From the NCBI RefSeq assembly GCF_029028005.1, contig NZ_JAOTPO010000010.1:62001-126000 (forward strand): a DNA stretch of 64,000 nt, given 5' to 3'. Source of the DNA: Alkalihalobacterium chitinilyticum (lineage in GTDB: Bacteria > Bacillota > Bacilli > Bacillales > Bacillaceae_F). Below are positions 35,354 to 45,469 of this stretch, piece by piece. Below the pieces are notes generated by a model. It did no database searches and had not been told where the DNA came from. It saw only the letters and a list, made by a program, of their open reading frames with translations. Numbering within the stretch: the stretch's first letter is position 1; the number at the start of each line of letters is the position of its first letter. The position numbers were made by a program, and so were the translations under genes.

Positions 35354-37423
35354 TTAGTTAAACCACTTGATGAAGCGGTCGAGGAATTTTTCTTTTTCGT
35401 GGACTTCTTCCTCGGTCATTTCGACTTCTGGTTCTTCTGGCATATGGGCTTGGCAATATTCTGTCGGCTCAGTGCCGGAAACGAAATAGGTTAAGCGCTT
35501 AACGGGGCACTCATCGGTTGCAAGTAAACCGTTTTTCGGATTAATGTAAACTCCGGTTACACCAGGTGGTTTATGGAAATCTAATTTTAAATCATCTTTA
35601 AGTGCGTGTTCGGTGAATTGGGCCCAAATGCGTTTGGCGATCTGTCCTTCTGTCGCGTGATTGAGCCGTTTTTCAAGATCATAACCAACCCACACTCCTG
35701 TCACAAGTTGTGGAGTATAACCGACCATCCAACTGTCAAATGGAGTCGAGCCTGATTTTCCGGCAACAGGCCGATTCACAAGGTGTGCAACAGATCCACC
35801 GGTTACGCTCGCATAATCATTAATGGAGCGGTCGAACATCGCTGTCATTATATCCGTCATGATAAACGCTAACTTCGGATCTAGGATTTGTTCAGTTACC
35901 GGCTCTTTTTCAAAAATAACCTGCCCGGTTTTATCAATGACTTTTCGAATAAACCTCGGTTCTACTCGTTTTCCACCGTTAGTAAAGCTCGAGTAACTGT
36001 TAGTCAACTCCAATAATTGCACATCATTTGAACCTAAAGCTAGCGAAGGGATGTTTTCTAATCGACTATTGATGCCGAATCGAGCTGCAGTTTCCACTAA
36101 TGTTTCAGTATCTAAAAAGAGATGTGTTTTTACAGCAAAAATATTATCAGAAAATGCGAGTGCTTGTAGTAAAGTGACAAAGTCATTCGCATAGTTATTA
36201 TTAAAATTTGAAGGTGAATAATCAGGCCTTCCATCATCAAACGTAAATGTTGTCGCTTCACTTAATAATGTCGATGACGGAGTAAACCCGTGTTCCAAAG
36301 CAGCATAATACAAAAAGGGCTTGAACGTTGACCCTGGAGATCGCCGTGCTTGTGTGGCGCGGTTGAATGGGCTTTGAAGGTAATTCCTGCCCCCCACAAG
36401 TGCCTTTACATCTCCTGTTCGCGGATCAACCGCCACTAGTGCAGCTTGCAATTCTTCAGTTGGTCCCAGTTCAATTTCTACCCAACGTTCTGCTTCAGCT
36501 TGCATATCACGATCTAAAGTAGTAAAAATTTGTAAACCACCTTGCTCAACTAACGCTTCATCGATGTTATATTCTTCTATTAATAAATTTCGAACATACT
36601 CTTGAAAATACGGGCCAATCGCACCCGTATCCTCTTTTTCAGATATCGCGAGTTCTAATGGCTTATTTTTCGCTGCCTCAGCTTCTGCTGAAGTAATATG
36701 TCCGGTTTGTACCATTGATCGTAAAATGAGCTCTTGTCGCTGTTTGGCGCGTTCAAAATCATTTTGCGGTGAATAGTAACTTGGCCCTTTAGGAATTCCG
36801 GCAAGAAGACTAGCTTCGGCTAAATTTAGATCCGAAGCTTTTTTATTAAAAAAGTGTCGTGCCGCTGCCTCGATGCCGTAAGCACCGTGTCCATAGTAAA
36901 TCGTATTTAAGTAGCCTTCTAAAATTTCATCTTTCGTATAATACATTTCAAGACGAAGGGCATAGAGTGCCTCATTAAACTTTCGTTTCCACGTTTTATC
37001 ATGAGTTAAGTATAAATTTCTAGCATACTGCTGCGTAATCGTGCTAGCCCCTTGAGCTTTTCCGCCAGACTTTACATTGGCTACAACAGCACCTGCAATT
37101 CGTGTCGGATCAAACCCATAGTGATCATAAAACTTACGGTCTTCAATGGAGAGAGTGGCATTCAGCAATTGTTCACTAATCTCTTCAAGCGGGACCCAAT
37201 ATCGGTTTTGTCCTTGATGGCTTTCACCGATTATGACGTCATTCGCATCCAAAAGCCGTGTCGTCTGAGAAACTTGTAATACGGGGGCACCCTCCATTTT
37301 TAAATAGGTTAATAATAAGACCGCAGCTAACATCGATAAAACGATCAGTAATAATGAAAAGCGGAATAGTCTGCGAAACCAACTTACTTTTCGTCTCGAA
37401 CGTCTCTTTACGATGACTTCCAT
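35354..37423 (-). CDS. pbpG: Class A penicillin-binding protein PbpG
   Basis: A 689-residue bifunctional peptidoglycan synthase. An N-terminal membrane anchor (about 20-42) precedes the GT51 transglycosylase (SIEDRKFYDHYGFDP with catalytic Glu, then STITQQYARNLYLTHDKTWKRKFNEA and GYLNTIYYGHGAYGIEAAA). The transpeptidase has SPGSTFKP (SxxK), SDN (SxN) and GKSGSTPFD in place of KTG. ATG 37423 follows AGAGGTGA. In B. subtilis pbpG (ywhE) is forespore-expressed and helps orient spore peptidoglycan synthesis. A two-module repeat follows its stop. Confidence 0.94.
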   Translation of the reverse strand: MEVIVKRRSRRKVSWFRRLFRFSLLLIVLSMLAAVLLLTYLKMEGAPVLQVSQTTRLLDANDVIIGESHQGQNRYWVPLEEISEQLLNATLSIEDRKFYDHYGFDPTRIAGAVVANVKSGGKAQGASTITQQYARNLYLTHDKTWKRKFNEALYALRLEMYYTKDEILEGYLNTIYYGHGAYGIEAAARHFFNKKASDLNLAEASLLAGIPKGPSYYSPQNDFERAKQRQELILRSMVQTGHITSAEAEAAKNKPLELAISEKEDTGAIGPYFQEYVRNLLIEEYNIDEALVEQGGLQIFTTLDRDMQAEAERWVEIELGPTEELQAALVAVDPRTGDVKALVGGRNYLQSPFNRATQARRSPGSTFKPFLYYAALEHGFTPSSTLLSEATTFTFDDGRPDYSPSNFNNNYANDFVTLLQALAFSDNIFAVKTHLFLDTETLVETAARFGINSRLENIPSLALGSNDVQLLELTNSYSSFTNGGKRVEPRFIRKVIDKTGQVIFEKEPVTEQILDPKLAFIMTDIMTAMFDRSINDYASVTGGSVAHLVNRPVAGKSGSTPFDSWMVGYTPQLVTGVWVGYDLEKRLNHATEGQIAKRIWAQFTEHALKDDLKLDFHKPPGVTGVYINPKNGLLATDECPVKRLTYFVSGTEPTEYCQAHMPEEPEVEMTEEEVHEKEKFLDRFIKWFN

Positions 37424-37880
37424 GTCAGTCACCTCTTTACATTTCAGATTTATAAAAATAAAAACCTTAACGGTGAATCGTTACAAAAAATGGGAATACG
37501 TTGTTGGATATAAATTTTGAATAAAACTCTTGGAAATTTATTAGAGTGGCTGCTAGTACGTAAGCGCTCAAATTACTCTTTTAGTTAAAAAGGAACCTTG
37601 ATCAGCCAGGATGTATTTTTATATAAACATCACTATTTTTGGAAGATTAATGAATTTTTAAACACGAATATCCTGAATATCTAAAAATTCTCTTGCTTTT
37701 TTGTACATTTCATTTATACTTTTTTTGTTTGGCACAGAAATTGCACTAAAGTGCGTTAATCGTAGTCGGAATAGAAACTAAAAATTAATGATTAATCCAG
37801 TATTTTTGGACAACCTTTTAGTAAGAGCATGAAACTAGGGCAATCTTCTTAGGAAGAAATCATATTAAGAGGTGACAATC
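37424..37880. other. Divergent spacer between pbpG and speE
   Basis: About 450 AT-rich bases with no gene. It should hold the pbpG promoter (sigma-G by analogy) and the speE promoter; I could not point to a convincing match for either. TAAGCGCTCAAA near 37561 is a weak catabolite-element lookalike. Confidence 0.4.
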
Positions 37881-38708
37881 ATGGAATTATGGTTTACAGA
37901 AAAGCAAACGGATCGCTTTGGAATTACGATGAAAATTAAACGCACGTTACATACAGAACAAACAGACTTTCAAAAGCTAGATATGGTTGAAACCGAAGAG
38001 TTCGGAAACATGCTCGTTCTTGACGGAATGGTCATGACTACACAAAAAGATGAGTTCGTTTACCACGAGATGGTAGCGCACGTTCCTCTTTTTACACACC
38101 CTAATCCAGAAAATGTACTCGTTGTTGGCGGCGGTGACGGCGGGGTGATCCGTGAAGTGTTAAAGCACCCGTCAGTAAAAAAGGCAACACTTGTTGAAAT
38201 TGACGGTAAGGTCATTGAGTACTCGAAAAAGTACTTACCGGAAATCGCAGGAATGTTAGATGATGCTAGAGTCGAAGTAAAAGTCGATGATGGCTTTATG
38301 CATATTGCCAACAGTGAAAACGAGTATGACGTCATTATGGTTGACTCTACAGAACCGGTTGGACCAGCTGTCAACTTATTCACAAAAGGGTTTTATGCGG
38401 GTATTTCCAAAGCGTTGAAAGGAGATGGTGTTTTTGTGGCACAAACCGATAACCCTTGGTTTACACCTGAACTGATTACGAATGTACAACGTGATGTAAA
38501 GGAGATTTTTCCAATCACTCGTTTATACATTGCTAACATTCCAACGTACCCAAGTGGCCTTTGGACGTTTACAATTGGTTCGAAAAAGCATGACCCGATA
38601 GCCATTGAAGACAGTCGTTTCCACGACATTGAGACAAAATACTATACAAAAGATCTTCATAAAGCGGCATTTACTTTACCGCGTTTTGTAGAAGATTTAA
38701 TTAAGTAA
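37881..38708 (+). CDS. speE: Spermidine synthase
   Basis: A 275-residue aminopropyltransferase that transfers aminopropyl from decarboxylated SAM to putrescine. The nucleotide-binding [18 protein letters not shown], the acidic [18 protein letters not shown] and the catalytic region [12 protein letters not shown] are present. Length matches bacterial SpeE (about 276). ATG 37881 follows AGAGGTGA. speB starts 14 bases after its stop, so the two form the polyamine operon. Confidence 0.96.
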   Translation: MELWFTEKQTDRFGITMKIKRTLHTEQTDFQKLDMVETEEFGNMLVLDGMVMTTQKDEFVYHEMVAHVPLFTHPNPENVLVVGGGDGGVIREVLKHPSVKKATLVEIDGKVIEYSKKYLPEIAGMLDDARVEVKVDDGFMHIANSENEYDVIMVDSTEPVGPAVNLFTKGFYAGISKALKGDGVFVAQTDNPWFTPELITNVQRDVKEIFPITRLYIANIPTYPSGLWTFTIGSKKHDPIAIEDSRFHDIETKYYTKDLHKAAFTLPRFVEDLIK

Positions 38709-38722
38709 GGGGAGAACTTATT

Positions 38723-39598
38723 TTGCGATTTGACGAAGCGTATTCAGGAAAAGTTTTTATTATGAGTAGACCGGACTATGAAGAAAGTGATGCGGTCATT
38801 TACGGAATGCCGATGGACTGGACGGTTTCTTTCCGCCCGGGATCTCGTTTTGGCCCTGCAAGAATTCGTGAAGCTTCATTAGGGTTAGAGGAGTACAGTC
38901 CTTATTTGGACAAGCATCTTGAAGAAGTAAATTTCTTCGATGCCGGCGACATTCCGTTGCCTTTTGGTAATCCGGCACGAAGCTTAGATATGATTGAAGA
39001 TTATATCGATAAGCTAATTGCTGATGGAAAATTTCCGATTGGATTAGGCGGGGAACACTTAGTATCTTGGCCGATTTTCCGTGCGATGTTTAAAAAATAC
39101 TCAGATATGGCAATCATTCATATTGACGCACATGCGGATTTAAGAGAGCGATACGAGGGAGAACCATTGTCTCACTCCACGCCGATCCGGAAAGCATGTG
39201 AACTGATCGGGCCTGAAAATGTCTATTCATTTGGCATCCGCTCTGGCATGCGTGAGGAGTTTCAGTATGCAAAAGAGTCTGGCATGCACATGTCGAAGTT
39301 TGATGTAGCTGATCCTTTAAAAGAAGTGCTGCCTCAGTTAGCGGGCCGAAATGTATATGTAACGATTGATATTGACGTTTTAGATCCTGCACATGCACCG
39401 GGTACAGGAACAGCAGAAGCAGGAGGAATAACATCTAAAGAATTATTAGAGGCCATCCACCTGATTGCAAATTCGGACGTAAATGTGATTGGTGCAGACT
39501 TAGTAGAAGTCGCTCCAGCATATGACCCGACAGAACAAACACCAATTGCAGCAAGTAAATTTATCCGTGAAATTATTCTAGGATGGGTAAAAAAGTAA
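38723..39598 (+). CDS. speB: Agmatinase
   Basis: A 291-residue ureohydrolase that cleaves agmatine to putrescine and urea, supplying SpeE. The binuclear Mn sites are in GLGGEH, IDAHADLR and IDIDVLDPAHAPGTGT. TTG 38723 follows GGGGAG, and the family start MRFDEAYSG agrees. Co-transcribed with speE. Confidence 0.95.
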   Translation: MRFDEAYSGKVFIMSRPDYEESDAVIYGMPMDWTVSFRPGSRFGPARIREASLGLEEYSPYLDKHLEEVNFFDAGDIPLPFGNPARSLDMIEDYIDKLIADGKFPIGLGGEHLVSWPIFRAMFKKYSDMAIIHIDAHADLRERYEGEPLSHSTPIRKACELIGPENVYSFGIRSGMREEFQYAKESGMHMSKFDVADPLKEVLPQLAGRNVYVTIDIDVLDPAHAPGTGTAEAGGITSKELLEAIHLIANSDVNVIGADLVEVAPAYDPTEQTPIAASKFIREIILGWVKK

Positions 39599-39610
39599 AA
39601 CCGCACCCTA

Positions 39611-39646
39611 AGAGCTGACTCAAAAGTTCCTTGAGTCAGCTCTTTA
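39611..39646 (+). terminator. Terminator of speE-speB
   Basis: AGAGCTGACTCAA (39611-39623) pairs with TTGAGTCAGCTCT (39631-39643), followed by TTTA. Confidence 0.85.
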
Positions 39647-39684
39647 CTATAAAAGCATGTACAGTGCATCGGCGAAGTAATGCG

Positions 39685-39710
39685 GCGCGCACACACGCGC
39701 ACACGCGCGC
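39685..39710. repeat. Alternating purine-pyrimidine tract (Z-DNA-prone)
   Basis: Twenty-six bases of uninterrupted G-C/A-C alternation (GCGCGC, ACACAC, GCGC and so on) directly beside a GGTGCC-family hairpin. Confidence 0.8.
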
Positions 39711-39758
39711 GGTGCCAGGTACCTTTAATGCTTTACATTATTAAAGGTACCTGGCACC
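39711..39758. repeat. GGTGCC-family hairpin upstream of ywiB
   Basis: GGTGCCAGGTACCTTTAAT pairs with ATTAAAGGTACCTGGCACC. It is 80 bases ahead of the ywiB start and has no T-run. Confidence 0.85.
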
Positions 39759-39838
39759 GTTCCACCGCAGCACAGGATTGTTCTTGCAACGGCGTGACAA
39801 ACTCGCTAAACTTGAAAAAAGAAAGGTGGGCAAGTCCA

Positions 39839-40282
39839 ATGTCCGTGGAAGACAAAAGAAAACCAATCTCAGTATTAATGAAGACAACGATACGCCAAGG
39901 CGATAAAAAGGAATACCTCTCCCTCAAAGGAAAGGGTAACGTTTATGTGAAAAATGGGTATACATATTTATTATTTAAAGAAATACATAACGATAAACTA
40001 AATGTTCAGACGACTGTAAAAATTGGTGAGCAAGAAGCTACGATCATCCGAAATGGTGATCTATCGATGCGGCAAATATATACCGTTGGTGAAAAAACAG
40101 AAGGAACATACCGGAGCCCTTATGGTTACTGGCAAACTTCTGCAAAAACGCATCACTGTCAATATGAGTGGCCTGCGAATCAAACAAGTGGAAAACTAAA
40201 GCTTAAATACGATTATTATTTACAAAATGAACCGTCAGGAACATTTGATGTGACGATTACCATTGAGGAGGAAAACGAATGA
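39839..40282 (+). CDS. ywiB: YwiB family protein (DUF1934)
   Basis: A 147-residue lipocalin-like beta-barrel protein of DUF1934: [18 protein letters not shown] at the start and [23 protein letters not shown] in the middle. The ATG at 39839 follows AAAGGTGGG; the longer frame from 39680 runs through repeats. Its stop overlaps the argS start (ATGA), so the two are coupled, the standard Bacillus arrangement. Function unknown. Confidence 0.92.
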   Translation: MSVEDKRKPISVLMKTTIRQGDKKEYLSLKGKGNVYVKNGYTYLLFKEIHNDKLNVQTTVKIGEQEATIIRNGDLSMRQIYTVGEKTEGTYRSPYGYWQTSAKTHHCQYEWPANQTSGKLKLKYDYYLQNEPSGTFDVTITIEEENE

Positions 40283-41946
40283 ACAGTGTAGAGCAAATGA
40301 AAGAAAATCTAAAAGCAGAAATCGTAGCTGCCGTAATTGCTTCAGGAATAGATGAGAGTCAAGTTCCAGAAGTGGTGTTAGAAAACCCAAAAGATAAAGC
40401 GCATGGAGATTATGCAACGAATATGGCGATGCAATTAGCGCGAGTAGCCAAAAAGGCACCACGTATGATTGCTGAAGATATTGTCTCTAACATCAATAAA
40501 GAAAAGGCGTCGATTGAAAAAATTGAAATTGCCGGCCCAGGATTTATTAACTTTTATATGGACAACGTCTATTTACGCGACATTATTTCGGCTGTACTTC
40601 AAGCAGGAGAGGAGTATGGACAGACGAATATAGGCAATGGGACAAAAATTCAAATCGAGTTTGTTTCTGCCAATCCAACGGGAAGCCTTCATTTAGGACA
40701 TGCTCGCGGGGCTGCAGTCGGCGATGCTTTATGTAATGTGTTAAGTAAAGCTGGCTACGACGTTCAAAGAGAGTATTACATTAATGATGCGGGTAATCAA
40801 ATCAACAACTTAACAACATCTGTTGAAGCACGTTACTATCAAGCACTTGGATTAGAAAAAGACATGCCGGAAGATGGCTATCATGGGGAAGACATCATAG
40901 GATTTGGCCATGATTTAGCGAAGGAATACGGCGATCGTTTTGTACATGTCGATGAAGAAGAACGAATGGAATTTTTCCGTGCCTATGGCTTAAAGCGTGA
41001 GCTGGAAAAATTGAAAAAAGATTTAAGTGATTTCCGTGTTGAATTTGATAACTGGTTTTCAGAAACATCTCTTTATACTTCAGGGAAAGTGATAGAAACA
41101 TTAAAGCTTTTAGAAGAAAAAGGGGAAACATACGAACAAGATGGAGCAACATGGTTCCGTTCGACAACGTATGGTGACGATAAAGACCGCGTCCTCATTA
41201 AGAATGATGGTTCGTATACGTACTTAACGCCAGATATCGCGTATCATAAAGATAAACTAGAGCGTGGCTTTGATAAATTAATCAATATTTGGGGAGCAGA
41301 CCACCACGGGTATATTCCTCGTATGAGTGCAGCCATCCAGGCGCTAGGCTACGGCAAAGAACAAATGGACGTTCAAATCATTCAAATGGTTTCTCTATTC
41401 CAAAACGGTGAAAAAGTGAAAATGAGTAAACGTACCGGAAAAGCAGTAACCTTACGTGACCTAATGGAAGAAGTAGGAATCGATGCAACTCGTTATTTCT
41501 TTGCAATGCGAAGTGCGGACACTCAATTAGATTTCGATATGGATTTAGCCGTAAGTAAATCGAATGAAAATCCTGTATTCTACGTTCAATATGCACACGC
41601 ACGTATTTGCAGTATGCTTAGACAAGGCGAAGAACAGGGATTACCTGTCGATGATACAAGCAATCTGAACCTGATTGCTTCGGAAAAAGAATTCTACTTA
41701 CTGAAAAAAGTCGGTGAATTCCCTGAAGCGATTGCTGAGAGTGCTGAAAAACTGTCACCGCACCGCTTAACGAACTATGCGTTTGACCTAGCATCAGCTC
41801 TACACAGCTTTTACAATGCTGAGCGAGTGATCGACCCAGAAGACGTTGAAAAAAGTAAAGCCCGCCTGGCACTCGTTAAATCAGTCCAAGTCACACTCCA
41901 AAATGCATTAAAACTAATCGGAGTATCCGCACCAGAACGCATGTAG
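40279..41946 (+). CDS. argS: Arginyl-tRNA synthetase
   Basis: A 555-residue class I synthetase. The N-terminal Arg-tRNA-synt_N domain (about 1-90) precedes the HIGH-type motif [17 protein letters not shown]; the KMSKS motif reads [13 protein letters not shown], and the DALR anticodon-binding domain ends the protein. Like many ArgRS it needs tRNA for activation. Start overlaps ywiB by four bases. A module A repeat begins directly after the stop. Confidence 0.97.
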   Translation: MNSVEQMKENLKAEIVAAVIASGIDESQVPEVVLENPKDKAHGDYATNMAMQLARVAKKAPRMIAEDIVSNINKEKASIEKIEIAGPGFINFYMDNVYLRDIISAVLQAGEEYGQTNIGNGTKIQIEFVSANPTGSLHLGHARGAAVGDALCNVLSKAGYDVQREYYINDAGNQINNLTTSVEARYYQALGLEKDMPEDGYHGEDIIGFGHDLAKEYGDRFVHVDEEERMEFFRAYGLKRELEKLKKDLSDFRVEFDNWFSETSLYTSGKVIETLKLLEEKGETYEQDGATWFRSTTYGDDKDRVLIKNDGSYTYLTPDIAYHKDKLERGFDKLINIWGADHHGYIPRMSAAIQALGYGKEQMDVQIIQMVSLFQNGEKVKMSKRTGKAVTLRDLMEEVGIDATRYFFAMRSADTQLDFDMDLAVSKSNENPVFYVQYAHARICSMLRQGEEQGLPVDDTSNLNLIASEKEFYLLKKVGEFPEAIAESAEKLSPHRLTNYAFDLASALHSFYNAERVIDPEDVEKSKARLALVKSVQVTLQNALKLIGVSAPERM

Positions 41947-42046
41947 TGGGAAAAGCGGAAGACGCCTGCTCATCGGCGACAAGCGCTGGAGGGCCAGCCA
42001 AAAGTGTCCTTTAGTTTGGACACGTTGGATGGACCGAAGCGACCTT
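41947..42046. repeat. Module A dispersed repeat (reverse, truncated)
   Basis: AAAAGCGGAAG, ATCGGCGACAAGCGCTGGAG and GTGTCC...GGACACG are the reverse complement of module A. It stops near 42046, where the other copies continue with CTCGAGCCGATGG. Confidence 0.8.
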
Positions 42047-42088
42047 TTGAAACTAAGTGAGGGACGGTTGACCTTAGATCTCTCCTTT

Positions 42089-42271
42089 AGAGCACTGAGG
42101 GGCCCTTATTTTAGCGAAAACCTTCAAAAGAAACATTTTAGGGAACTCAGAAGACCCTATTTGCTTAGTTTTATTAAAATTATGCATAAATATTATGGAA
42201 TAAGGGCCTCTGAGTTCCCTTTGAACTAAAAAAGGGTGTTTTTTATGGAAATAAGGACCTGTGGAGCCCGC
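42089..42271. repeat. Four-unit forward-forward-reverse-reverse repeat, locus 2
   Basis: 23-bp units: forward at 42089-42111 and 42140-42162, reverse at 42198-42220 and 42249-42271. Both like-oriented pairs are 51 bp apart. Here the inner units read AGGGAACTCAGA rather than AGCGGACTCAGA, and the reverse inner copy carries the same change. Confidence 0.85.
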
Positions 42272-42385
42272 AAAGTTTTCGAGAAACCTATTATTCCCGA
42301 CAAACACCACAACCTCCTTACAATAAGTCATCACCTGCCTCAAAATGACTGACCGGCACAAGGAGAGCATATAAATTAAAAATGT

Positions 42386-42420
42386 CCCTCTATTTGGTAT
42401 AAATAGAGGGCTTGTTTTTT
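42386..42420 (+). terminator. Terminator upstream of the XapX gene
   Basis: CCCTCTATTT pairs with AAATAGAGGG around 5 bases, followed by CTTGTTTTTT. Confidence 0.85.
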
Positions 42421-42459
42421 GGAGACTTTAATAAAAGATACTGAAAAGGTGTGAACAGC

Positions 42460-42630
42460 ATGCAAGAAGTTTTATTAGCAATATTAGCAGGATTAATTGT
42501 TGGGTTTTTATTTGCATTAATTAAATTACCTATTCCAGCACCCCCAGCGTTACCAGGGATAGCCGGAATCGTCGGAATATATTTAGGTTACAAATTATTT
42601 CAATGGATACTGCCGTATTTTAGTGGCTAG
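42460..42630 (+). CDS. XapX domain small membrane protein
   Basis: A 56-residue protein with two hydrophobic helices separated by the XapX signature LIKLPIPAPPALPGIAGIVGIYLGY (given here in part: IKLPIPAPPALPGI). AAGGTGTG precedes the ATG. The function of this DUF1427 family is unknown; it was named after a xanthosine-operon gene. It stands alone behind a terminator, 32 bases before a hydrolase gene. Confidence 0.88.
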   Translation: MQEVLLAILAGLIVGFLFALIKLPIPAPPALPGIAGIVGIYLGYKLFQWILPYFSG

Positions 42631-42662
42631 ATCAAAAATGAAGTAAGTTGAGGGGGATTCTC

Positions 42663-43445
42663 ATGCCGTATGTACAAGGTCGTTTTGAGTCACCGATATA
42701 CTACGAAACGATAGGCGAAGGGCTTCCGATTGTATTTATACACCCACCAGGAATGGGGCTGGTGACCTTTGATAAACAACGGGAGTTAGCGAGGCATTTT
42801 CAATTAATCTTTTTTGATATCAGAGGAAATGGAAAAAGTGGAGCAGGGAGTGAACGGATCACGATGTCCCTGCTCGCAGAAGATATTATCCGCATATTAG
42901 ACGATCTCAATGTTAAAAAGGCAGTGATATTAGGGTATTCTAATGGTGGTTCACTCGCACAAGAAGTGGCGATCTCCTATCCTGAACGAACGTTAGCGGT
43001 AATGATGAGCGGTTCTTTTCCTGAAGTAAACAGCTTTTTATTAAGAAACGAATTTCGGCTCGGCCTCCTCGTTACTCGCTTAAAAGGAATCAACTTTTTA
43101 GCGAATGTACTTGCGATGGCTCACGCTAAAAAAACTGAAACAGCTTTTAGAGAGAAAATGGCAGCATATTTTGCACATGCTAATCCACATATCACCTATC
43201 AACTTTATAACGAAGGGTTACATTATCGGTCGACAAACCGGTTAAACAAAATTCAAGTACCCGTCCTTGTCATTTACGGGAGGCTATCGTTTTATCTCCA
43301 TCACTATGCAAGAATGTTTATGGAGCGTCTGAAAGATGTTGAAATCGTTACAGTCGACAAAGCTACGCATCAAATTCCTACGAAGCACGCACCGGAGTTT
43401 AACCGAATTATTGTTGATTTTTTAAAAAGAAAAGTCCGACCTTAA
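42663..43445 (+). CDS. Alpha/beta hydrolase
   Basis: A 260-residue alpha/beta-hydrolase. The oxyanion-hole FIHPPGMG, nucleophile elbow GYSNGGSLAQE and C-terminal catalytic His in DKATHQIPTKHAPEF are present, with an acid near VLVIYGR. It could be an esterase or a C-C hydrolase; the substrate is open. ATG 42663 follows GAGGGGGA. The stop overlaps that of the convergent P-type ATPase by four bases. Confidence 0.9.
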   Translation: MPYVQGRFESPIYYETIGEGLPIVFIHPPGMGLVTFDKQRELARHFQLIFFDIRGNGKSGAGSERITMSLLAEDIIRILDDLNVKKAVILGYSNGGSLAQEVAISYPERTLAVMMSGSFPEVNSFLLRNEFRLGLLVTRLKGINFLANVLAMAHAKKTETAFREKMAAYFAHANPHITYQLYNEGLHYRSTNRLNKIQVPVLVIYGRLSFYLHHYARMFMERLKDVEIVTVDKATHQIPTKHAPEFNRIIVDFLKRKVRP

Positions 43446-45319
43446 TTCTTAAGCAGGCGAAGGCCATTCAATATAACGAGAATTGTACTGCCTTCATGTC
43501 CAATGACCCCAAGCGGTAAAGAAACGTGTTGCATGAAGTTTCCAACAATAAGTAAAAGAATGACAGCTATAGAAAAAATGATGTTCTGCATGACAATTCG
43601 ATTTAATCGTTTGGAAAGTTGAATGGCTTTTGTAATTTTTGCTAGATCATTTTTAACAAGTACGATATCAGCTGTTTCAATGGCAGCATCTGAGCCTGCT
43701 CCCATCGCTATCCCAATGTTTGCTCTCGCTAGCGCTGGAGCATCATTGATCCCATCTCCAACCATCGCTACTTTTTGAAATTGTTTTTTTAACTTTTCGA
43801 TTTCAATTACTTTTTCTTCTGGAAGACAATTGGCTGAATAACCATCGAGTTCAACTTCTGAAGCAATCTTTTTCGCTGTTTTTTCATGGTCGCCAGTAAT
43901 CATATATGCAGTGATACCTTCGTTTTTCATACTTTTAATCGCTTCGATGGCTACGTCACGAATCGTATCTTCAATAGCAAATACAGCAATTACTTCGTCC
44001 TGATTTTCTTTTCCAGCAAAAACAAGTGTTTGCCCAGCGTCGCTCATCCCTGCAGCTATTTCTTGAAAAGCTTCCTCTTTTTCAAATGAAAAGAAGTCAG
44101 GTTTCCCAATTTTCCAACCTTCACCATCAACAGTTCCAATGATTCCCCACCCACTTTTATTCTCAATGAAATCGGGCTTAACCGGTTCAATGCCTTGTTG
44201 TTTACAGTACGTAACAATAGCTTTTGCTAATGGGTGAGAAGATTGGTTTTCAATCGCACAAATGGCATATAATAAATCGTTTTCGTTAAATACAGGATGA
44301 AAATATACATTCGTTACAACAGGTGTGCCGTTAGTGATCGTGCCTGTTTTGTCTAGAGCGATAGCCTTAATGTGAGCGAGTTGCTCAAGGTGTACGCCAC
44401 CCTTAAAGAGAATTCCTTGCCTTGCTCCATTCGATATGGCTGAAAGAGTAGCAGGCATAACGGAAGCTACTAAAGCACAGGGAGAGGCAACAACGAGCAA
44501 AACCATAGCACGGTAAAAACTTTCATGCCAGCTCCATCCGAGGAAAAAATAAGGCAGCAACATCATAAGCGTTACAAAAATAAGTACAACCTTCACATAA
44601 GGCCCTTCAAACTTTTCAATGGTTAGTTGAGAAGGTGATTTTTCATCCTTAGCTGATTGTACGAGAGTGATAATTTTCTGGAATAACGTTTCTTCAGCCG
44701 GCTTTGTAACAGATACATCAATCATTCCTGAAAGGTTAACGGTTCCAGTAAAAACCTCCTCATCCACTTGTTTTGAAATTGGCAATGATTCACCTGTTAG
44801 AGCAGACTCGTCAATCGTTGTTCTTCCTGTAAAAATAACACCATCTGTTGAAATGCGCTCACCAGGCTTAACGCGAACGAGGTCACCGATTCTTAATTCG
44901 GAAACAGCTACAGTCTTTTCCATTCCGTCTTTTAATAGGGTAGCTTCTTCGGGTTGCAGGTTCATAAGCGCAGAAATTTCTTGGTGGCTTTTATTCATGG
45001 TGTACGTTTCAAGGGCGCCACTTAACGCAAATATAAATATGAGAATGGCACCTTCCATCCAATAACCGATCGTTGCTGCACCAATGGCAGCTAGTATCAT
45101 TAAAATTTCAACAGAGAACTTTCGCTCGTTAATAAATTCCTCAATACCTTCTTTTGCTTTATAAAAACCACCAATGAGATAGGCAATGATAAAAATACTA
45201 ACTGTCAAAAAAGCGGGGCTTGCTGAAAGTTCCAATGCCCAAGCGATCACAATAAGAATTCCACTGGCCAGTGCTAGAAGGAGTTGACGGTGTTCTATCC
45301 ATTTTCTTAGCAAAATCAT
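43442..45319 (-). CDS. pfeT: P1B-4 type metal-transporting ATPase (PfeT/ZosA-like)
   Basis: A 625-residue P-type ATPase. The membrane metal-site motif is SPC (279-281) rather than CPC, and the last helix carries HEGSTILVILNGLRLL; both mark the P1B-4 group that exports Fe(II), Co(II) or similar. The phosphorylation loop DKTGT (323-327), TGES and GDGINDAPA are intact. There is no N-terminal metal-binding domain. In B. subtilis PfeT (formerly ZosA) is a PerR-controlled iron exporter, and a near-perfect PerR box lies upstream here. The start may be ATG 45319 or TTG 45313; AAGGAGG is better spaced for the latter. Confidence 0.92.
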   Translation of the reverse strand: MILLRKWIEHRQLLLALASGILIVIAWALELSASPAFLTVSIFIIAYLIGGFYKAKEGIEEFINERKFSVEILMILAAIGAATIGYWMEGAILIFIFALSGALETYTMNKSHQEISALMNLQPEEATLLKDGMEKTVAVSELRIGDLVRVKPGERISTDGVIFTGRTTIDESALTGESLPISKQVDEEVFTGTVNLSGMIDVSVTKPAEETLFQKIITLVQSAKDEKSPSQLTIEKFEGPYVKVVLIFVTLMMLLPYFFLGWSWHESFYRAMVLLVVASPCALVASVMPATLSAISNGARQGILFKGGVHLEQLAHIKAIALDKTGTITNGTPVVTNVYFHPVFNENDLLYAICAIENQSSHPLAKAIVTYCKQQGIEPVKPDFIENKSGWGIIGTVDGEGWKIGKPDFFSFEKEEAFQEIAAGMSDAGQTLVFAGKENQDEVIAVFAIEDTIRDVAIEAIKSMKNEGITAYMITGDHEKTAKKIASEVELDGYSANCLPEEKVIEIEKLKKQFQKVAMVGDGINDAPALARANIGIAMGAGSDAAIETADIVLVKNDLAKITKAIQLSKRLNRIVMQNIIFSIAVILLLIVGNFMQHVSLPLGVIGHEGSTILVILNGLRLLKN

Positions 45320-45375
45320 TTCCTCCTTATTAGTTAATTGAGAAATACAATCAACATCAATTGGCTACTAAAACA

Positions 45376-45412
45376 ACGAAAGCTGCCACCAAGGGGTGAC
45401 AGCAGACTTCAA
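45376..45412 (-). other. Hairpin in the pfeT leader
   Basis: On the minus strand GCTGTCACC pairs with GGTGGCAGC around CCTT (one internal mismatch), followed by TTTCGTTGTTTT. It lies between the PerR box and the start codon and could act as an attenuator or stabilise the mRNA. Confidence 0.55.
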
Positions 45413-45469
45413 CAACGATTAAAAACCGTTATAAAGTTAGAAACGTTATAATTAATTCAGTCGTCTTTT

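Noticed and set aside
37555-37575. Catabolite-responsive element
   Set aside because: TAAGCGCTCAAA departs from the cre consensus at two or more key positions and is far from a start.
42029-42229. 66-codon frame through the four-unit repeat behind argS
   Set aside because: It crosses repeat units shared with non-coding loci and has no start signal.
41947-42460. tRNA or other known structured RNA gene
   Set aside because: The folding potential comes from the inverted repeat units; no cloverleaf or known RNA core is present.
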